Notes under the pieces: model-generated
What the model was told of the DNA's origin: nothing
Databases searched by the model: none
Seen by the model: the letters and a program-made list of their open reading frames with translations, nothing else
Origin: Halothiobacillus diazotrophicus
GTDB lineage: Bacteria > Pseudomonadota > Gammaproteobacteria > Halothiobacillales > Halothiobacillaceae
DNA length: 64,000 nt
Assembly: GCF_001663815.1 (NCBI RefSeq)
Contig: NZ_CP016027.1
Coordinates: 2,166,001 to 2,230,000, forward strand
Direction: 5' to 3'
Shown here: one piece after another, positions 47,501 through 55,240 of the stretch
How positions within the stretch are numbered: the first letter of the stretch is position 1
Layout of the letters: each line of letters begins with the position of its first letter
Made by a program: the position numbers and the translations under genes

Positions 47501-48100
47501 TTCGTCAAGTCGCTGGGGCCACAACTTGGCCGTGTGCCCGGTCTGTCCGGCGCGACCATCGCCGATGATGGCAACGTGATCCTCGTGCTCGAATTGTTTG
47601 AACTGGTGCGCCAGTTCCAGCGGCGCGACGACCGCGATGTCGATCTAACCGCAGCGTTGGAAGCCCGTCGTCGGCCGGTGGTGCTGGTCGTGGACGACTC
47701 GCTCACCGTACGCAAGGTCACAGCGCGCACACTGGAGCGCAACAATCTGGATGTCATCCTGGCGCGCGACGGTGTCGAGGCGCTGGGCGTACTGCACGAA
47801 CAAAGACCCGATCTGGTACTCACCGATATCGAGATGCCCCGCATGGACGGTTTCGAACTGCTTGGAGCCATCCGCAACGATCCGCAAACCCGCGCCGTCC
47901 CGGTCATCATGATTTCGTCCCGAACGGGCCAGAAACACCGCAGTCGCGCCGAATCGCTGGGCGTTAGTGCCTATCTCGGCAAACCCTATGCGGAGGCAGA
48001 TCTGATCAATCGAATCGAGCAGTTCATTGCGGACAAGCGTGGGAAATTACTTGCTGCACACGGGATTCGAGGGGGCACGACCAAGGGAGATGAGGCATGA
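41582..48100 (+). CDS. chpA: Chp system hybrid histidine kinase ChpA/PilL
   Basis: 2172 aa from GTG 41582 (AGGAG 6 nt upstream; ATG 41588 also possible). Residues 1-560 are helical and Hpt-like but lack the phosphorylated His (QAVKTMDSVLS in its place). An acidic Glu/Asp/Ser-rich linker runs from about 560 to 930. Three canonical Hpt sites follow: His975 (FHTIKGSSRM), His1201 (VHTLLGSART) and His1398 (LHTLKGGARM). Then come a dimerisation region, the HATPase (HMIRNSLAHGIEQP near 1740, DDGRGLDL near 1783, GRGVGMDVV near 1836), a CheW-like domain and a C-terminal receiver (VVDDSLTVRK from about 2036, phosphoacceptor in LTDIEMPRMDG near 2081). It phosphorylates PilG and PilH to control twitching. 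Confidence 0.95.
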   Translation: MYMRTESKVDSIVFDWLREGLGEKLDQLLRALEDLSGGTGGAEHIYESLQAVKTMDSVLSIADFQVLRVLLKEEMAALILLESKPAETETLLYAVTEAAWLLGAIFDRLSIGATVNAMSLLPMINRLRKAQGLAEVDTRNVLARASIIWSESRIASEPYRASDTATRAASESAGVAPKALLGQMEQQILQLMRGNAVIIPELLKTFDQIIDNEVNPAVIVATRVFEELLGAVHGNPEGYLPLAQRMIGRILKLFRMELQGRDSLQIRHEAIELATDLLLELLKVLPDDRVLCGEEVQQWHLMLSTENERARYLGLESATLTQVADALSEELNAAQDVLDIFVRGAKTDLEPLVRIQPRLEQIIGVLDTLNYADEAKLIRSALERLVQVTRGAVVLDDDFLMELAVAVMTSEQVVSQIGQFIVDAGDRPSMIDRVVRQSRLALATACYEDILAAKEIVNKSLSPVGTAPTTETLADAVALVHGVGNALSAAELTAAMPLIEGLQTWLASRVGTLNQMTPRSMAALAEVSAAIEFYLENLRDYKKELIQYLDGPKAMLPDLLGEVELSTSASTDALGLEMVADHESTAVEEPVEAVSDTMSQPETLLSGAEVDAPVDESGSALTEEMPPIDESLASIDDLIAQLSADDTTPEVAPSTDEGVLPASLDLPSEEAPADHSEGALPVSPAMDLDDLLRMVPDESSEADAVGHGGRQPADEPEPDHQGQWPDLHPTEDDSLDLPAAPMAEASAFHEAETAADMDLALDAELSIDMSTETTQPDSTERPADGDVIGGSEDAVDLALPGESTTDAPVLQAVASLENAEAADADEMALDEPWTGVWAPDADTESETESESTELPEAEEPSSVQSLDINPVPESAQEFVSTDMELAPEASDSRDAVSSVDTGALPEFDSEATALQTEATPSADVVDASLDPAALEMRMVFAEEMADTVPALQDAVGRWLSTGDREELTVIRRGFHTIKGSSRMVDLNTIGEWGWSYENLLTRVLDDRIPSSAALRGDVASAVQLIADALPVLEQGREPPVSFWQDSQAAAEQWIAGQAAEQEVDEAPESVVQAPLDALTGAEPSDEQAAGFGDHPSAAARFDGGPAEAEEGLAEDGVRAFSSEEPFEEPIPAVDSASEAPVSEAAASEAGAVPPVIEDPILREIFDTESSGYIQQLQQQVDHAMDNHLPLTCDKELVRLVHTLLGSARTAGVRPIAHIADRLEEWVQLLEEHQLTLEYEHLGVFREALDVMDDIRRWAIKPDLQQPDPEPIESQIAVQIDEVLARTLPEPEPEQILRESEIEDAEDQMSMLSEIEETRSGDSPAAATDEPLLAQQHPAAEFLLAPRPDDQPAEQDPDILQIFLEEAEELLEKADGYIAHWRTHPHDLDSIRLLHRNLHTLKGGARMAGLLNLADVTHLLEDRLDRARDQGGEQTEQLVVLVQQTYDALGKMLDLVRRHEPVPAQVDLLAMIVEEQSGRKHAPAVGIDLVRTTPTPVPETVQPEVHSEPVRDESVPEAPVTATSVPVEPREEAPSPATQTTATTAAEVRREQIRVDADRIDDLVNQVGESVLLQARVDRQVSGFERQLFELQQTLTRLRGQLRRLEIETESQMKAELMAESGLSAEEFDPLEFDRFTHVQELSRGIMESLGDISSIEEAMSDLTEQSQLLLLQQSRLGRKLQDGMLALRMVRFNDVVGRLRRIVRQVGDEVGRSADLIVHNGETELDRVTLVGLLPSLEHMIRNSLAHGIEQPEERRAKGKPEVGKIELTIESSGGNVTLELKDDGRGLDLDTIRRKAIERKLIAPDLELTDDEARSLIFLPGFSTAGNVSQVAGRGVGMDVVAGSVREMGGFVDLQSEYGVYTRIQLNLPLTQAMTRGILVSVGDERFAIPYKGVVSVTRMTTIQLAEQYASEKPAVMLNGERYPLFNLGELMTHEAFNAENQETGIRPVFLFKLGERRFAIQVDHQLGGIQLFVKSLGPQLGRVPGLSGATIADDGNVILVLELFELVRQFQRRDDRDVDLTAALEARRRPVVLVVDDSLTVRKVTARTLERNNLDVILARDGVEALGVLHEQRPDLVLTDIEMPRMDGFELLGAIRNDPQTRAVPVIMISSRTGQKHRSRAESLGVSAYLGKPYAEADLINRIEQFIADKRGKLLAAHGIRGGTTKGDEA

Positions 48101-48654
48101 GTGATATGGATCAGGCAACCGTAATGCCGGAAGAAGGAGCGGTTTCGTCCGGTGATGCGGCGACATCGTCGGGTTCCCGGGTCCGGATCGTGCGTCTGCC
48201 GACGCAGGTTGCGAACCTGGAAGTGATCGTTCCGTATGCCCTGATCGCGGAAATCAACGAGGTCATGTTGCCGGAGGGTGAAACTCATCTGAGCCGCCTC
48301 GATGCCGCCATGGTCGATTGGCGTGCCCAACGGATACCATTGGTGAGTCTCGAAGCCATGCTCAACGAGCCACTGCCGACCATCGGTCAGCGCGTGCGTT
48401 GTGCCGTGATTTATGGCACCAACCCGGATATTGCCTTGCCGTATTACGCCATTCTGCTCTCGGGTGTGCCGCGTTCGGAAGAGGTGACCGCCGACAGTTT
48501 CGAGGAAGAAGTGCAAGTGGATGGCGAGATCTGGGGGATTACCGCCCTACTGGGTGGTCGTCGGATTGCCATCCCCGACGTGCGCACGCTGGAGCTGCGG
48601 ATCGATGAAATGCGTCTGCGCTTCGAACAGGAGTCGATGGCGCCGGCGCAATAG
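48097..48654 (+). CDS. chpC: CheW-like protein ChpC
   Basis: 185 aa. A polar Ser/Ala-rich N-terminus of about 27 residues is followed by a CheW-type domain (VRIVRLPTQVANLEVIVPYA, WRAQRIPLVSLEAML, YAILLSGVPRSEEV, EIWGITALLGGRRIAIPDV). Its ATG overlaps the chpA stop (ATGA), and ChpC occupies this place after chpA or chpB in Pseudomonas. It probably links additional receptors to ChpA. No chpB methylesterase gene lies between or after. Confidence 0.85.
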   Translation: MSDMDQATVMPEEGAVSSGDAATSSGSRVRIVRLPTQVANLEVIVPYALIAEINEVMLPEGETHLSRLDAAMVDWRAQRIPLVSLEAMLNEPLPTIGQRVRCAVIYGTNPDIALPYYAILLSGVPRSEEVTADSFEEEVQVDGEIWGITALLGGRRIAIPDVRTLELRIDEMRLRFEQESMAPAQ

Positions 48655-48753
48655 GTCGCCGTAACCCCTCCGGCAGTTCGCCCTGGATTCCGAGCCGGGC
48701 TGGTGTAGGAAGGGGGGCATTTCAGCCAATCGCTGCTGTGCTATGCCCTCCGG

Positions 48754-48775
48754 TCCGGGCTCAGCATAGCCCGGA
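48754..48775. other. Hairpin between chpC and btuM
   Basis: Perfect 8-bp stem TCCGGGCT/AGCCCGGA with loop CAGCAT, 2 nt after the btuM stop and between convergent genes. No T-run follows on either strand, so it is at best a weak terminator or a 3'-end stabiliser. Confidence 0.4.
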
Positions 48776-48776
48776 A

Positions 48777-49430
48777 TCAGGCCGAATGCGCCACGCGTAT
48801 ATGGTCCTTCCGGCGGGCCATGATCGCCGACCACCCGGCGATCGCCAGAAGGGACACCAGGATATATGCCGTGGTGGTGGTGAGGTACCCGGAGAGATAG
48901 ATGCTGACCTGGCTGGCATAGGCGGCCAGCGACATCGTCGTGAAATGACCGGAAAAGGCCCAGAACGTCAGGTTCGAGATCGCAAACGCAGTCACCACCC
49001 CGGCAACCGTCCAACCCATCAGCTCGATGGGCACCAGCCAGTAGGGGGTGTTCTGGGCCGATGACGCGCCCGTACTCCGCCAATCACGGCGAGCGAGACG
49101 ACCCGCACCCCACAGAGCCGCGTAGGCCAGCATCAAACCCGGATAGGCCGGTGAAAAGCATGCGATCCGCACAGGGCCATCCTGCCAGAAAGCAAACAGA
49201 TCCACGGCAACGGCGATGCCCAGAAGTGCGGGCAAGGCCCATCGGGGACGCAGGTACAACCCGGCCAGAAGGAAGACGGCCCAGGAAGTGTCGGCCAGAT
49301 GGAGCGCGCTGCTGAAGTGGTAATCCCGCGTCGCCATCATCGACAGCGCCAGGATCAGAAACAAGCCCACGCCAAAACGGCCAGTTTCGGTTTGAGGGCC
49401 GGTGAGCAGTTCTTTGGGTAATTGGGCCAT
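48777..49430 (-). CDS. btuM: BtuM-like vitamin B12 transporter (solitary ECF S-component)
   Basis: 217 aa with about six membrane spans. The pattern ALHLADTSWAVFLLAGLYL, then LLGIAVAVDLFAFWQ, then a conserved Cys91 in IACFSPAYPGLMLAYA closely resembles BtuM, the ECF-type S-component of Thiobacillus that moves and decyanates cobalamin through a single membrane Cys. It sits 90 nt downstream of btuB, on the same strand, under the cobalamin riboswitch, and no btuC/btuD/btuF is present. Recognition is from memory of the family pattern. An unrelated B12-regulated membrane protein remains possible. Confidence 0.75.
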   Translation of the reverse strand: MAQLPKELLTGPQTETGRFGVGLFLILALSMMATRDYHFSSALHLADTSWAVFLLAGLYLRPRWALPALLGIAVAVDLFAFWQDGPVRIACFSPAYPGLMLAYAALWGAGRLARRDWRSTGASSAQNTPYWLVPIELMGWTVAGVVTAFAISNLTFWAFSGHFTTMSLAAYASQVSIYLSGYLTTTTAYILVSLLAIAGWSAIMARRKDHIRVAHSA

Positions 49431-49520
49431 GTGATGTGTTCCGGTTGTCAGAGTTATAGCGCCAGTATAGCCCCAGGTAGGCGACGAAAAAACCGCGCGC
49501 TTCCGGGCGGCAGGCCTCGA

Positions 49521-51332
49521 TTAGCGACCATAGCGCAGTGTGAGGAAGCCGCCGCGACCCGCCTGATTGTAACCGTATGCCGTTTGATAGACATGGTTCG
49601 TCAGGTTCGTGACCTTGGCTTCGACGTGCCATTGCGCTCCGAATCGATAACTGACGCGCAGATCGGCGGTGGCGAAGCCATTGTTGATCTGGCTCGCATT
49701 GACCTCATGCGTCTGGGTCTGTCCGCGAACGGTCAGACCGGCATCCCATCGCCCGAACTGTCGATCGACGTCGAGTCTGCCGCTCCACTTGGGTTGACGC
49801 GGCAGACTCGTGCCCGTGGAGCGGTCACGGGTGGACAACCAGGTGCTGCTGGCGTTGATGATCCAGCCCCGGGGGCGCCAGCCCAGTTGCCACTCCGCGC
49901 CGATGACTTCGGCTCGGCGGATGTTTTGCGGAATGTAGTGGCTATCCAGGGCAATCAGGTCCCGGCTGCGTGTGCGAAATGCCGTGATGGCAGAGGACCA
50001 CGCGTCTTTCGTCCAGTTGGCGCCGATCCGCGTTGTATGGGCGCGTTCGGGGCGCAGATTCGGGTTGCTGTAGCCGGGGTAGTAGAGGTCGTTGAAACTG
50101 GGAATCCGGAATCCGGTCCCGTATCCAGCCGTCAGAGCCCAGGCGGGAGCGAGTTGCCAGCTGAGATCAATCGAGCCCGTATTGGCATTGCCGAATTGGC
50201 TGTTGTGATCGTGGCGAAGGGCCGTTTGCAAGGAGATTGGGCCGATCTGGTTCACATATTGCGCATACAGGCCGTCGTTGCGTCGATCCGTCACCGTGTA
50301 TTGCGTGCTGCTGTCGACATGGTCGCGGGACTGATCTGCACCGAGCGTGAGCAGGCCGCGGCCCAGCGTAAGGTCGTTGGCAAGGCTGGCTGTATCCCGT
50401 CTGCTATCGAATTCGGAGGCGAAAGCTCCGTTTTCGTAGCTGCTCAGGCGATCGATACTGCGTCCGAGCGTCCCGCGCAACTGCCAGGGCCCCAGTTTCA
50501 TCAGGGCGCCGTCCAGCCCGAAAACTTGCTGACGATCGCGCGACTGGTTCTGAAAGCTGCCGTCAAAGTCCGTCCAGGCATTGCTGCCGAGCCAATGGGC
50601 GGCGATCCGTGCGCCATTGTCCGCGTGATAGCCAAGTCGGGCCTGGGCCGCGTTGTTGTGGTAGCCATCCTGGTCCGGTTCCTTGGGGTAGTAGGGCCAG
50701 CCGCTGTTGAATCCGCCTGTCTGGTCATGGCTCGCACCCAGGGAAAAATCCACGTGATCGGTGCCGCCGGACAGATTGGCGGAAGAGGTCAGGGTGGAGC
50801 GGGAACCGCCGCCGATGCTGAAGTCGGGATGTAGACCCTGTTGCCCCTGTCGGGTGAAAATCTGGATGACGCCACCCATCGCATCGGCGCCATACTGGCC
50901 GGAGCGCGGGCCGCGAACGATTTCGATATGGTCGATCTGGGCGACCGGCAGGTTTTCCAGATAGGCTTGACCTGAGGTCAGCGAGCCGACGCGCACGCCG
51001 TCGACGAGTACGAGCGTCTGGCTGGCGCCGGCGCCCCAGATCGACACGTTCGTCAGTTTGCCGGGACCGCCCTGATTCACGAGATTCAGGCCTGCGGTGT
51101 TCTCGAGCAGGCTAAGCACGGACGTTGCTTGAAGACGATCGATCTGCGCGCGGCTGATCGTGGTGCTCGGCACGCCGGCGAACGCCACGGGGGCATCGTG
51201 GGTGGCCGTAATGTTGAGGGTCGGCAGGGTTGTGGTTTCGGTCGGAGTGGCCAGTGCGGCGGTCGAGGCCGGTAGTGAGCACAGACAGGCGAAAGCGGCC
51301 CGGTACGGGCGACGAACGGATTGAGAAAACAT
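49521..51332 (-). CDS. btuB: TonB-dependent vitamin B12 receptor BtuB
   Basis: 603 aa from ATG 51332; an upstream in-frame start at 51386 lies in the riboswitch region. A signal peptide (RRPYRAAFACLCSLPASTAALA) precedes a TonB-box-like TLNITATHD and a plug domain with QTLVLVDGVRVGSL and IDHIEIVRGPRSGQYGADAM, the BtuB hallmark. The 22-strand barrel follows, ending in GGFLTLRYGR. It imports cobalamin across the outer membrane. The last residue is Arg instead of the usual aromatic, an atypical barrel end. Regulated by the cobalamin riboswitch just upstream and followed by btuM. Confidence 0.92.
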   Translation of the reverse strand: MFSQSVRRPYRAAFACLCSLPASTAALATPTETTTLPTLNITATHDAPVAFAGVPSTTISRAQIDRLQATSVLSLLENTAGLNLVNQGGPGKLTNVSIWGAGASQTLVLVDGVRVGSLTSGQAYLENLPVAQIDHIEIVRGPRSGQYGADAMGGVIQIFTRQGQQGLHPDFSIGGGSRSTLTSSANLSGGTDHVDFSLGASHDQTGGFNSGWPYYPKEPDQDGYHNNAAQARLGYHADNGARIAAHWLGSNAWTDFDGSFQNQSRDRQQVFGLDGALMKLGPWQLRGTLGRSIDRLSSYENGAFASEFDSRRDTASLANDLTLGRGLLTLGADQSRDHVDSSTQYTVTDRRNDGLYAQYVNQIGPISLQTALRHDHNSQFGNANTGSIDLSWQLAPAWALTAGYGTGFRIPSFNDLYYPGYSNPNLRPERAHTTRIGANWTKDAWSSAITAFRTRSRDLIALDSHYIPQNIRRAEVIGAEWQLGWRPRGWIINASSTWLSTRDRSTGTSLPRQPKWSGRLDVDRQFGRWDAGLTVRGQTQTHEVNASQINNGFATADLRVSYRFGAQWHVEAKVTNLTNHVYQTAYGYNQAGRGGFLTLRYGR

Positions 51333-51384
51333 GGAAGATGGCTCGCAATCGAGGTGCGCCCACCGCGCACCAGATGGAAAACGC

Positions 51385-51520
51385 ACAGGGCCGGTCTCCG
51401 GACTCGCGTCACGGGACGACGCCTACCGTTGCGGGGGCAGCGCGGGCCTTGCGTGCATGAACGCACGCGCACCCGCTTCCCAGTTTCACCCATTGCCGGT
51501 CAGGCAATGGGCACCTTGTG
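51385..51520 (-). promoter_or_regulatory. Cobalamin riboswitch upstream of btuB
   Basis: On the minus strand the class I cobalamin aptamer parts occur in order: an apical hairpin CCCATTGCC/GGCAATGGG (51490-51512), GGGAAGCGGGTGCG, the B12 box GCTGCCCCCGCAACGG (51426-51441) and the closing GAGTCCGGAGACCGG (51391-51405). It ends about 50 nt before the btuB start. Adenosylcobalamin would repress btuB and, by read-through, btuM. Confidence 0.95.
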
Positions 51521-51572
51521 CACTGCGGCGCATTGTGCCCCATTTTTGTGTCGGGTCAAGCGGCCTAACTGA

Positions 51573-51823
51573 TGAACGATCTTCATGGTTTCGATGAGCG
51601 GATTGGACCAGGGGCAGACGGACGCGTGCCGTTTCAGTCTGCCGGCTCGTGGGCGCGGGCAGATGGGAAATGGGAAGAAGATGAATATGACCGATTTATC
51701 GGTCGTAGCCGGTATACTGTGCTGTATTTGAAGTGTGCGCGAGTGCCGAGCCTGGCTGGCCGGTGCGATTCGCGAATCCAACCCGGATGGTTGCCTATGC
51801 GACCGTCGCGCAGAGCCGAAAAT
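51573..51823. other. Divergent region between the B12 riboswitch and nudE
   Basis: 251 bp with no convincing gene, although the nudE frame stays open through it. The ribosome-site and family pattern place the nudE start at 51824. It holds the nudE promoter and palindrome (51689-51718). Confidence 0.5.
51689..51718 (+). promoter_or_regulatory. nudE promoter with overlapping palindrome
   Basis: GACCGAT-TT-ATCGGTC (51689-51704), a perfect 7-nt inverted repeat, overlaps the -35 position of a good -10 TATACT (51713-51718) preceded by CCGG. The -35 hexamer is poor, so the repeat could bind an activator or a repressor. The product start is 105 nt downstream. Confidence 0.5.
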
Positions 51824-52384
51824 ATGTCGCTTGAATCGCCTCCCGAGATCCTTGATGTTCGTACCGTCGCGACCAGTCGGCTGTTCGAGATCGAGGCGGT
51901 CGATTTGCGCTTTTCGAACGGTGTCGAAGTGGGTTTCGAACGGTTGAAAGGCAGTGCAGCGGGTGCCGTGCTCGTTGTGCCAATAACCACCGAGCAGGAT
52001 GTCGTGCTGATTCGGGAATATGCCTGCGGGACAGAGCGCTATGAGCTCGGGCTGCCCAAGGGGCGTGTCGAACCGGGCGAAGCCCTGATGGTCGCAGCGA
52101 ATCGCGAACTGATGGAAGAGGCGGGTTTTGGGGCCGAACAGTTCGATTATCTGGCGGAATTGACGTCGGCGCCCACCTACTCCGGGCAGCGCACCCATGT
52201 GGTGATTGCCACGGGCCTCTATCCGGCCCGATTGTCGGGTGATGAACCCGAACCCCTCGAAGTGCTGCGCTGGCCGCTGGCGGATATCGATCAGCTGGCC
52301 TTGGCCGGGCACTGCACCGAGGCGCGATCCATCGCCGCGCTCTATATGGCGCGGGCGCATCTGGCCGCGAAGGCATCGGGTTGA
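51824..52384 (+). CDS. nudE: ADP compounds hydrolase NudE (Nudix)
   Basis: 186 aa from ATG 51824; the in-frame upstream part is not family-like. The Nudix box GX5EX7REUXEEXGU is complete (Gly80-Phe102: GRVEPGEALMVAANRELMEE, then AGF). VLIREYACGTERYELGLPKG precedes it as in NudE, which hydrolyses ADP-ribose, NADH and Ap3A to AMP. It is followed 24 nt later by cysQ, a pairing conserved in gammaproteobacteria and supporting the assignment: both remove adenine-nucleotide by-products. Confidence 0.88.
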   Translation: MSLESPPEILDVRTVATSRLFEIEAVDLRFSNGVEVGFERLKGSAAGAVLVVPITTEQDVVLIREYACGTERYELGLPKGRVEPGEALMVAANRELMEEAGFGAEQFDYLAELTSAPTYSGQRTHVVIATGLYPARLSGDEPEPLEVLRWPLADIDQLALAGHCTEARSIAALYMARAHLAAKASG

Positions 52385-52408
52385 GTGGTTACGTGAAGGG
52401 GACGGGGC

Positions 52409-53224
52409 ATGAGTGAGTGGCTGAAATGGCGGGATGCGGTTCGTGGGGTGGCCCATCGCGCCGGCGAGGCCATTATGCATGTCTATGCCGGAGAGTTTTC
52501 TTTCAGCCGGAAAATGGATGACTCCCCAGTCACGGAAGCGGATCTCGCGGCCCATCGGGTCATCGTGGCGGGGCTTCAGGCGTTGACGCCGGATATTCCC
52601 GTATTGACCGAGGAAGGCGGGCTACCGGACTGGTCTATCCGTCAGCGCTGGACCCGGTATTGGCTTGTTGATCCGTTGGATGGGACGCGGGAGTTCATCA
52701 AGCGCAATGGCGAGTTTTCCGTCAATATTGCGCTGATCGACGGACATCAATCCGTCATGGGGGTCGTCTACGCGCCCGCGACCGGGTTGGATTACGCCGG
52801 CGTGCTCGGCGTGGGTAGTTGGCGATTCGTGGATGGCAATCCGCAGTCCATCCATGTGCGTGACAGCCTGGGCGAGATCGTGACGCTGGCGTTGAGTCGT
52901 TCCCATCTGGGGGGACGTGAGCAGGCGCTGATCGATGCTCTGGGCGATCCCGTCGTGGTGCGCTGCGGCAGTGCGCTGAAGACCTGTCTCGTCGCCGAAG
53001 CAGGGGCTGACCTCTATCCCCGTTTCGGGCCAACGTCCGAATGGGATACGGCGGCCTCGCAATGCGTGCTGGAAGCGGCCGGTGGTCGGCTGGTGGATCT
53101 GCAGGGCGCCCGATTGCAGTACAACCGGGGCGCCTCGGTGCTGAATCCCTCGTTCATTGCCTACGGGGCGCGTCTCCCGCTCCCGTTGGCTGAGATCGCC
53201 GCAATCGCCAAAGCGCCGCGCTGA
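52409..53224 (+). CDS. cysQ: 3'(2'),5'-bisphosphate nucleotidase CysQ
   Basis: 271 aa of the inositol-monophosphatase fold. Lithium-sensitive metal motifs: TEEGG at Glu68/Glu69, DPLDGTREF at Asp88-Thr93, and the C-terminal SEWDTAASQCVLEAAGG with the third-site Asp. It hydrolyses PAP to AMP, clearing the inhibitory by-product of PAPS-dependent sulfate assimilation. Normal CysQ length. In an operon with nudE. Confidence 0.94.
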   Translation: MSEWLKWRDAVRGVAHRAGEAIMHVYAGEFSFSRKMDDSPVTEADLAAHRVIVAGLQALTPDIPVLTEEGGLPDWSIRQRWTRYWLVDPLDGTREFIKRNGEFSVNIALIDGHQSVMGVVYAPATGLDYAGVLGVGSWRFVDGNPQSIHVRDSLGEIVTLALSRSHLGGREQALIDALGDPVVVRCGSALKTCLVAEAGADLYPRFGPTSEWDTAASQCVLEAAGGRLVDLQGARLQYNRGASVLNPSFIAYGARLPLPLAEIAAIAKAPR

Positions 53225-53306
53225 ACGTGGCCGTCCGCCCATCGGGGTTTGCGTGTTTCGCGGGAATCGGTACAGTTTGTGACTCTGTTTATTAGGAATG
53301 CGTCCC

Positions 53307-53915
53307 ATGGTCCTCATGCTCGATAACTACGATTCGTTCACCTTCAATCTCGTGCAGTATCTCGGCGAGTTGGGTGAAGAGGTCTGGGTGGCGCGCAACG
53401 ATCAGGTTACCGTGGCGGAGATCGCCGAACGGGCGCCATCGCATATCGTGATTTCCCCGGGACCCTGCTCCCCCAACGAGGCGGGCATCTCTCTGGACGT
53501 CATTCGGCACTTCGCCGGCAAGATCCCGATTTTCGGCGTCTGTCTCGGTCATCAGGCCATCGGGCAGGCCTTCGGCGGCGAAGTCATCCGGGCGCGGACC
53601 GTGATGCACGGCAAGGTTTCCCCGATCTATCACGAGGGGCTTGGGGTCTTTGCGGGGCTGCCGAATCCGTTCGATGCCACCCGTTACCACTCTCTCGTCG
53701 TCGCGCGGCACAACCTGCCCGATGCGCTGGAAGTGACCGCCTGGACGCAACGCGAGGACGGGACGTTCGACGAGATCATGGGGTTGCGCCATCGCGAATT
53801 CGTCGTGGAAGGGGTGCAGTTCCATCCCGAGTCCATTCTGACCGAGCACGGTCACCAGCAGCTCAAGACCTTCCTGGGGTTCCGGTCGGCCGTGCGCGAG
53901 CCGGTCGTCGCATGA
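53307..53915 (+). CDS. pabA: Glutamine amidotransferase subunit PabA/TrpG
   Basis: 202 aa from ATG 53307 (AGGA 9 nt upstream). Class I glutamine amidotransferase with the catalytic triad Cys79 (GVCLGHQ), His173 and Glu175 (GVQFHPES), and the N-terminal [15 protein letters not shown] shared by TrpG and PabA. It supplies ammonia to chorismate enzymes for tryptophan or folate. Neither trpE, trpD nor pabB is adjacent, so it may serve both pathways, as in some bacteria with a single subunit. It overlaps the next gene by 4 nt. Confidence 0.9.
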   Translation: MVLMLDNYDSFTFNLVQYLGELGEEVWVARNDQVTVAEIAERAPSHIVISPGPCSPNEAGISLDVIRHFAGKIPIFGVCLGHQAIGQAFGGEVIRARTVMHGKVSPIYHEGLGVFAGLPNPFDATRYHSLVVARHNLPDALEVTAWTQREDGTFDEIMGLRHREFVVEGVQFHPESILTEHGHQQLKTFLGFRSAVREPVVA

Positions 53916-55153
53916 CCGCGCCCGCACCGCGGGCGCTGCTGATCGTGCCGGTCGTCGCCAGCCTGCTGATGCTGGCGCCGTTCACCGTTGATGCCTATCT
54001 GCCCTCGTTTCCGTCGATCGCGGCGGATTTTCGGGTGGAAGAGGCAGCCATGCAGGATACGCTCAGCATCTACCTGTGGTTTTTCGGCTCGATGATGCTG
54101 GTCCACGGGCCGCTGTCCGATACCTTCGGGCGCAAGCGGACCGTGCTGATCGCGCTGACGGTCTATGCCCTGGCTTCCGTCGCGGCGGCGCTGGCGCACA
54201 ATTTGTCGGATCTCATTTACGCCCGCATCGGGCAGGGCATTGCAGCGGGCGCCGGGGTGGTCATCGGTCGCGCACTGGTTCGGGACCTGTTCCAGGGCGC
54301 CGTGGCGCAACGCGTCATGTCGAATGTTACCCTCGTCTTCGCCGTGGCGCCCGCGATTGCCCCGATCATCGGCGGTGCCCTGGAAGTGGCATTCGGCTGG
54401 CGTTCGGTCTTCTGGTTCCTGGCCGGCTTTGCGGTGCTCCTGATCCTCGGTGTGCTGCGTTTCATGCCGGAAACCATCGGTGCACACAATCGTCAGCCCC
54501 TGGCGCTCGGGTTCGTGCTGAAAAGCTATGGTCGGGCGCTGATTCACGGGCCGTTCATCGGTCTGACTCTGATCTTCGCTCTGTTGTTCGCAGGACTGTT
54601 CCTCTACATCGCCGCCGCGCCGGCTGTCCTGATCGGGCATCTCGGGCAGGCGCCAACGGATTTCTGGAAGTTCTTCGTGCCGCTGGTCACGGGGCTGATT
54701 CTGGGCAGTCGGGTCAGCAACTGGCTGTCGCGACGTGCCACGGCGTTGCGGACGGTCACCTGGGGATTGGCGTTCAGCGGGCTGGCCGTGGCATACAACC
54801 TGGCCCAGAGTCTCTGGTTCATGTCGGGTACGGAGTCGATCTGGTGGACGGTTTCGCCCATCGCCTTGTATGCGATGGGCTTGGCCACTGCGATGCCGGC
54901 CCTGAATTTGATGGCGCTGGATTACATCCCGGCGCAGCGCGGGCTGGCCTCGGCGATGCAGGGATTCATGCAAATGGCGCTGGCGGGCCTGGTTTCGGCA
55001 TTCGTGGTGGCTCGATTGTCTGCGCACCTGACCTGGTTGGCAGCGGGGATGTTGTGCTTGTGGGGGGTGGCGGCCCTGATCTGGGTTCTGTGGGTGTATC
55101 GGGCGCCCAGGCTGGGATTCGCCTCGGAGGGTGTCGGCGGTTTGCGGCAGTGA
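53912..55153 (+). CDS. Bcr/CflA-family drug-resistance MFS transporter
   Basis: 413 aa with 12 predicted membrane spans. The N-terminus [20 protein letters not shown] and the loop 2-3 motif [17 protein letters not shown] are signatures of the Bcr/CflA subfamily (bicyclomycin, chloramphenicol and sulfonamide efflux). [18 protein letters not shown] is the antiporter motif C in span 5. Its ATG overlaps the pabA stop, an unusual operon partner. Proton-coupled export of a small compound is likely. The substrate is unknown. Confidence 0.88.
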   Translation: MTAPAPRALLIVPVVASLLMLAPFTVDAYLPSFPSIAADFRVEEAAMQDTLSIYLWFFGSMMLVHGPLSDTFGRKRTVLIALTVYALASVAAALAHNLSDLIYARIGQGIAAGAGVVIGRALVRDLFQGAVAQRVMSNVTLVFAVAPAIAPIIGGALEVAFGWRSVFWFLAGFAVLLILGVLRFMPETIGAHNRQPLALGFVLKSYGRALIHGPFIGLTLIFALLFAGLFLYIAAAPAVLIGHLGQAPTDFWKFFVPLVTGLILGSRVSNWLSRRATALRTVTWGLAFSGLAVAYNLAQSLWFMSGTESIWWTVSPIALYAMGLATAMPALNLMALDYIPAQRGLASAMQGFMQMALAGLVSAFVVARLSAHLTWLAAGMLCLWGVAALIWVLWVYRAPRLGFASEGVGGLRQ

Positions 55154-55240
55154 TTGTGCCCGATGCCCACCGTGAAACCTGGCGCGCCAATGCTAGAATG
55201 CAGGGTCTTGAATTGACAGACAGAACGAGGAAGGCGATCG

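Noticed and set aside
48754..48775. Strong terminator for chpC and btuM
   Set aside because: The stem is perfect, but there is no T-tract on either strand, so it is listed only as a hairpin.
51572..51823. N-terminal extension of NudE or a small separate gene
   Set aside because: The open frame has no family similarity and contains a promoter and palindrome. A start at 51824 gives a normal-length NudE.
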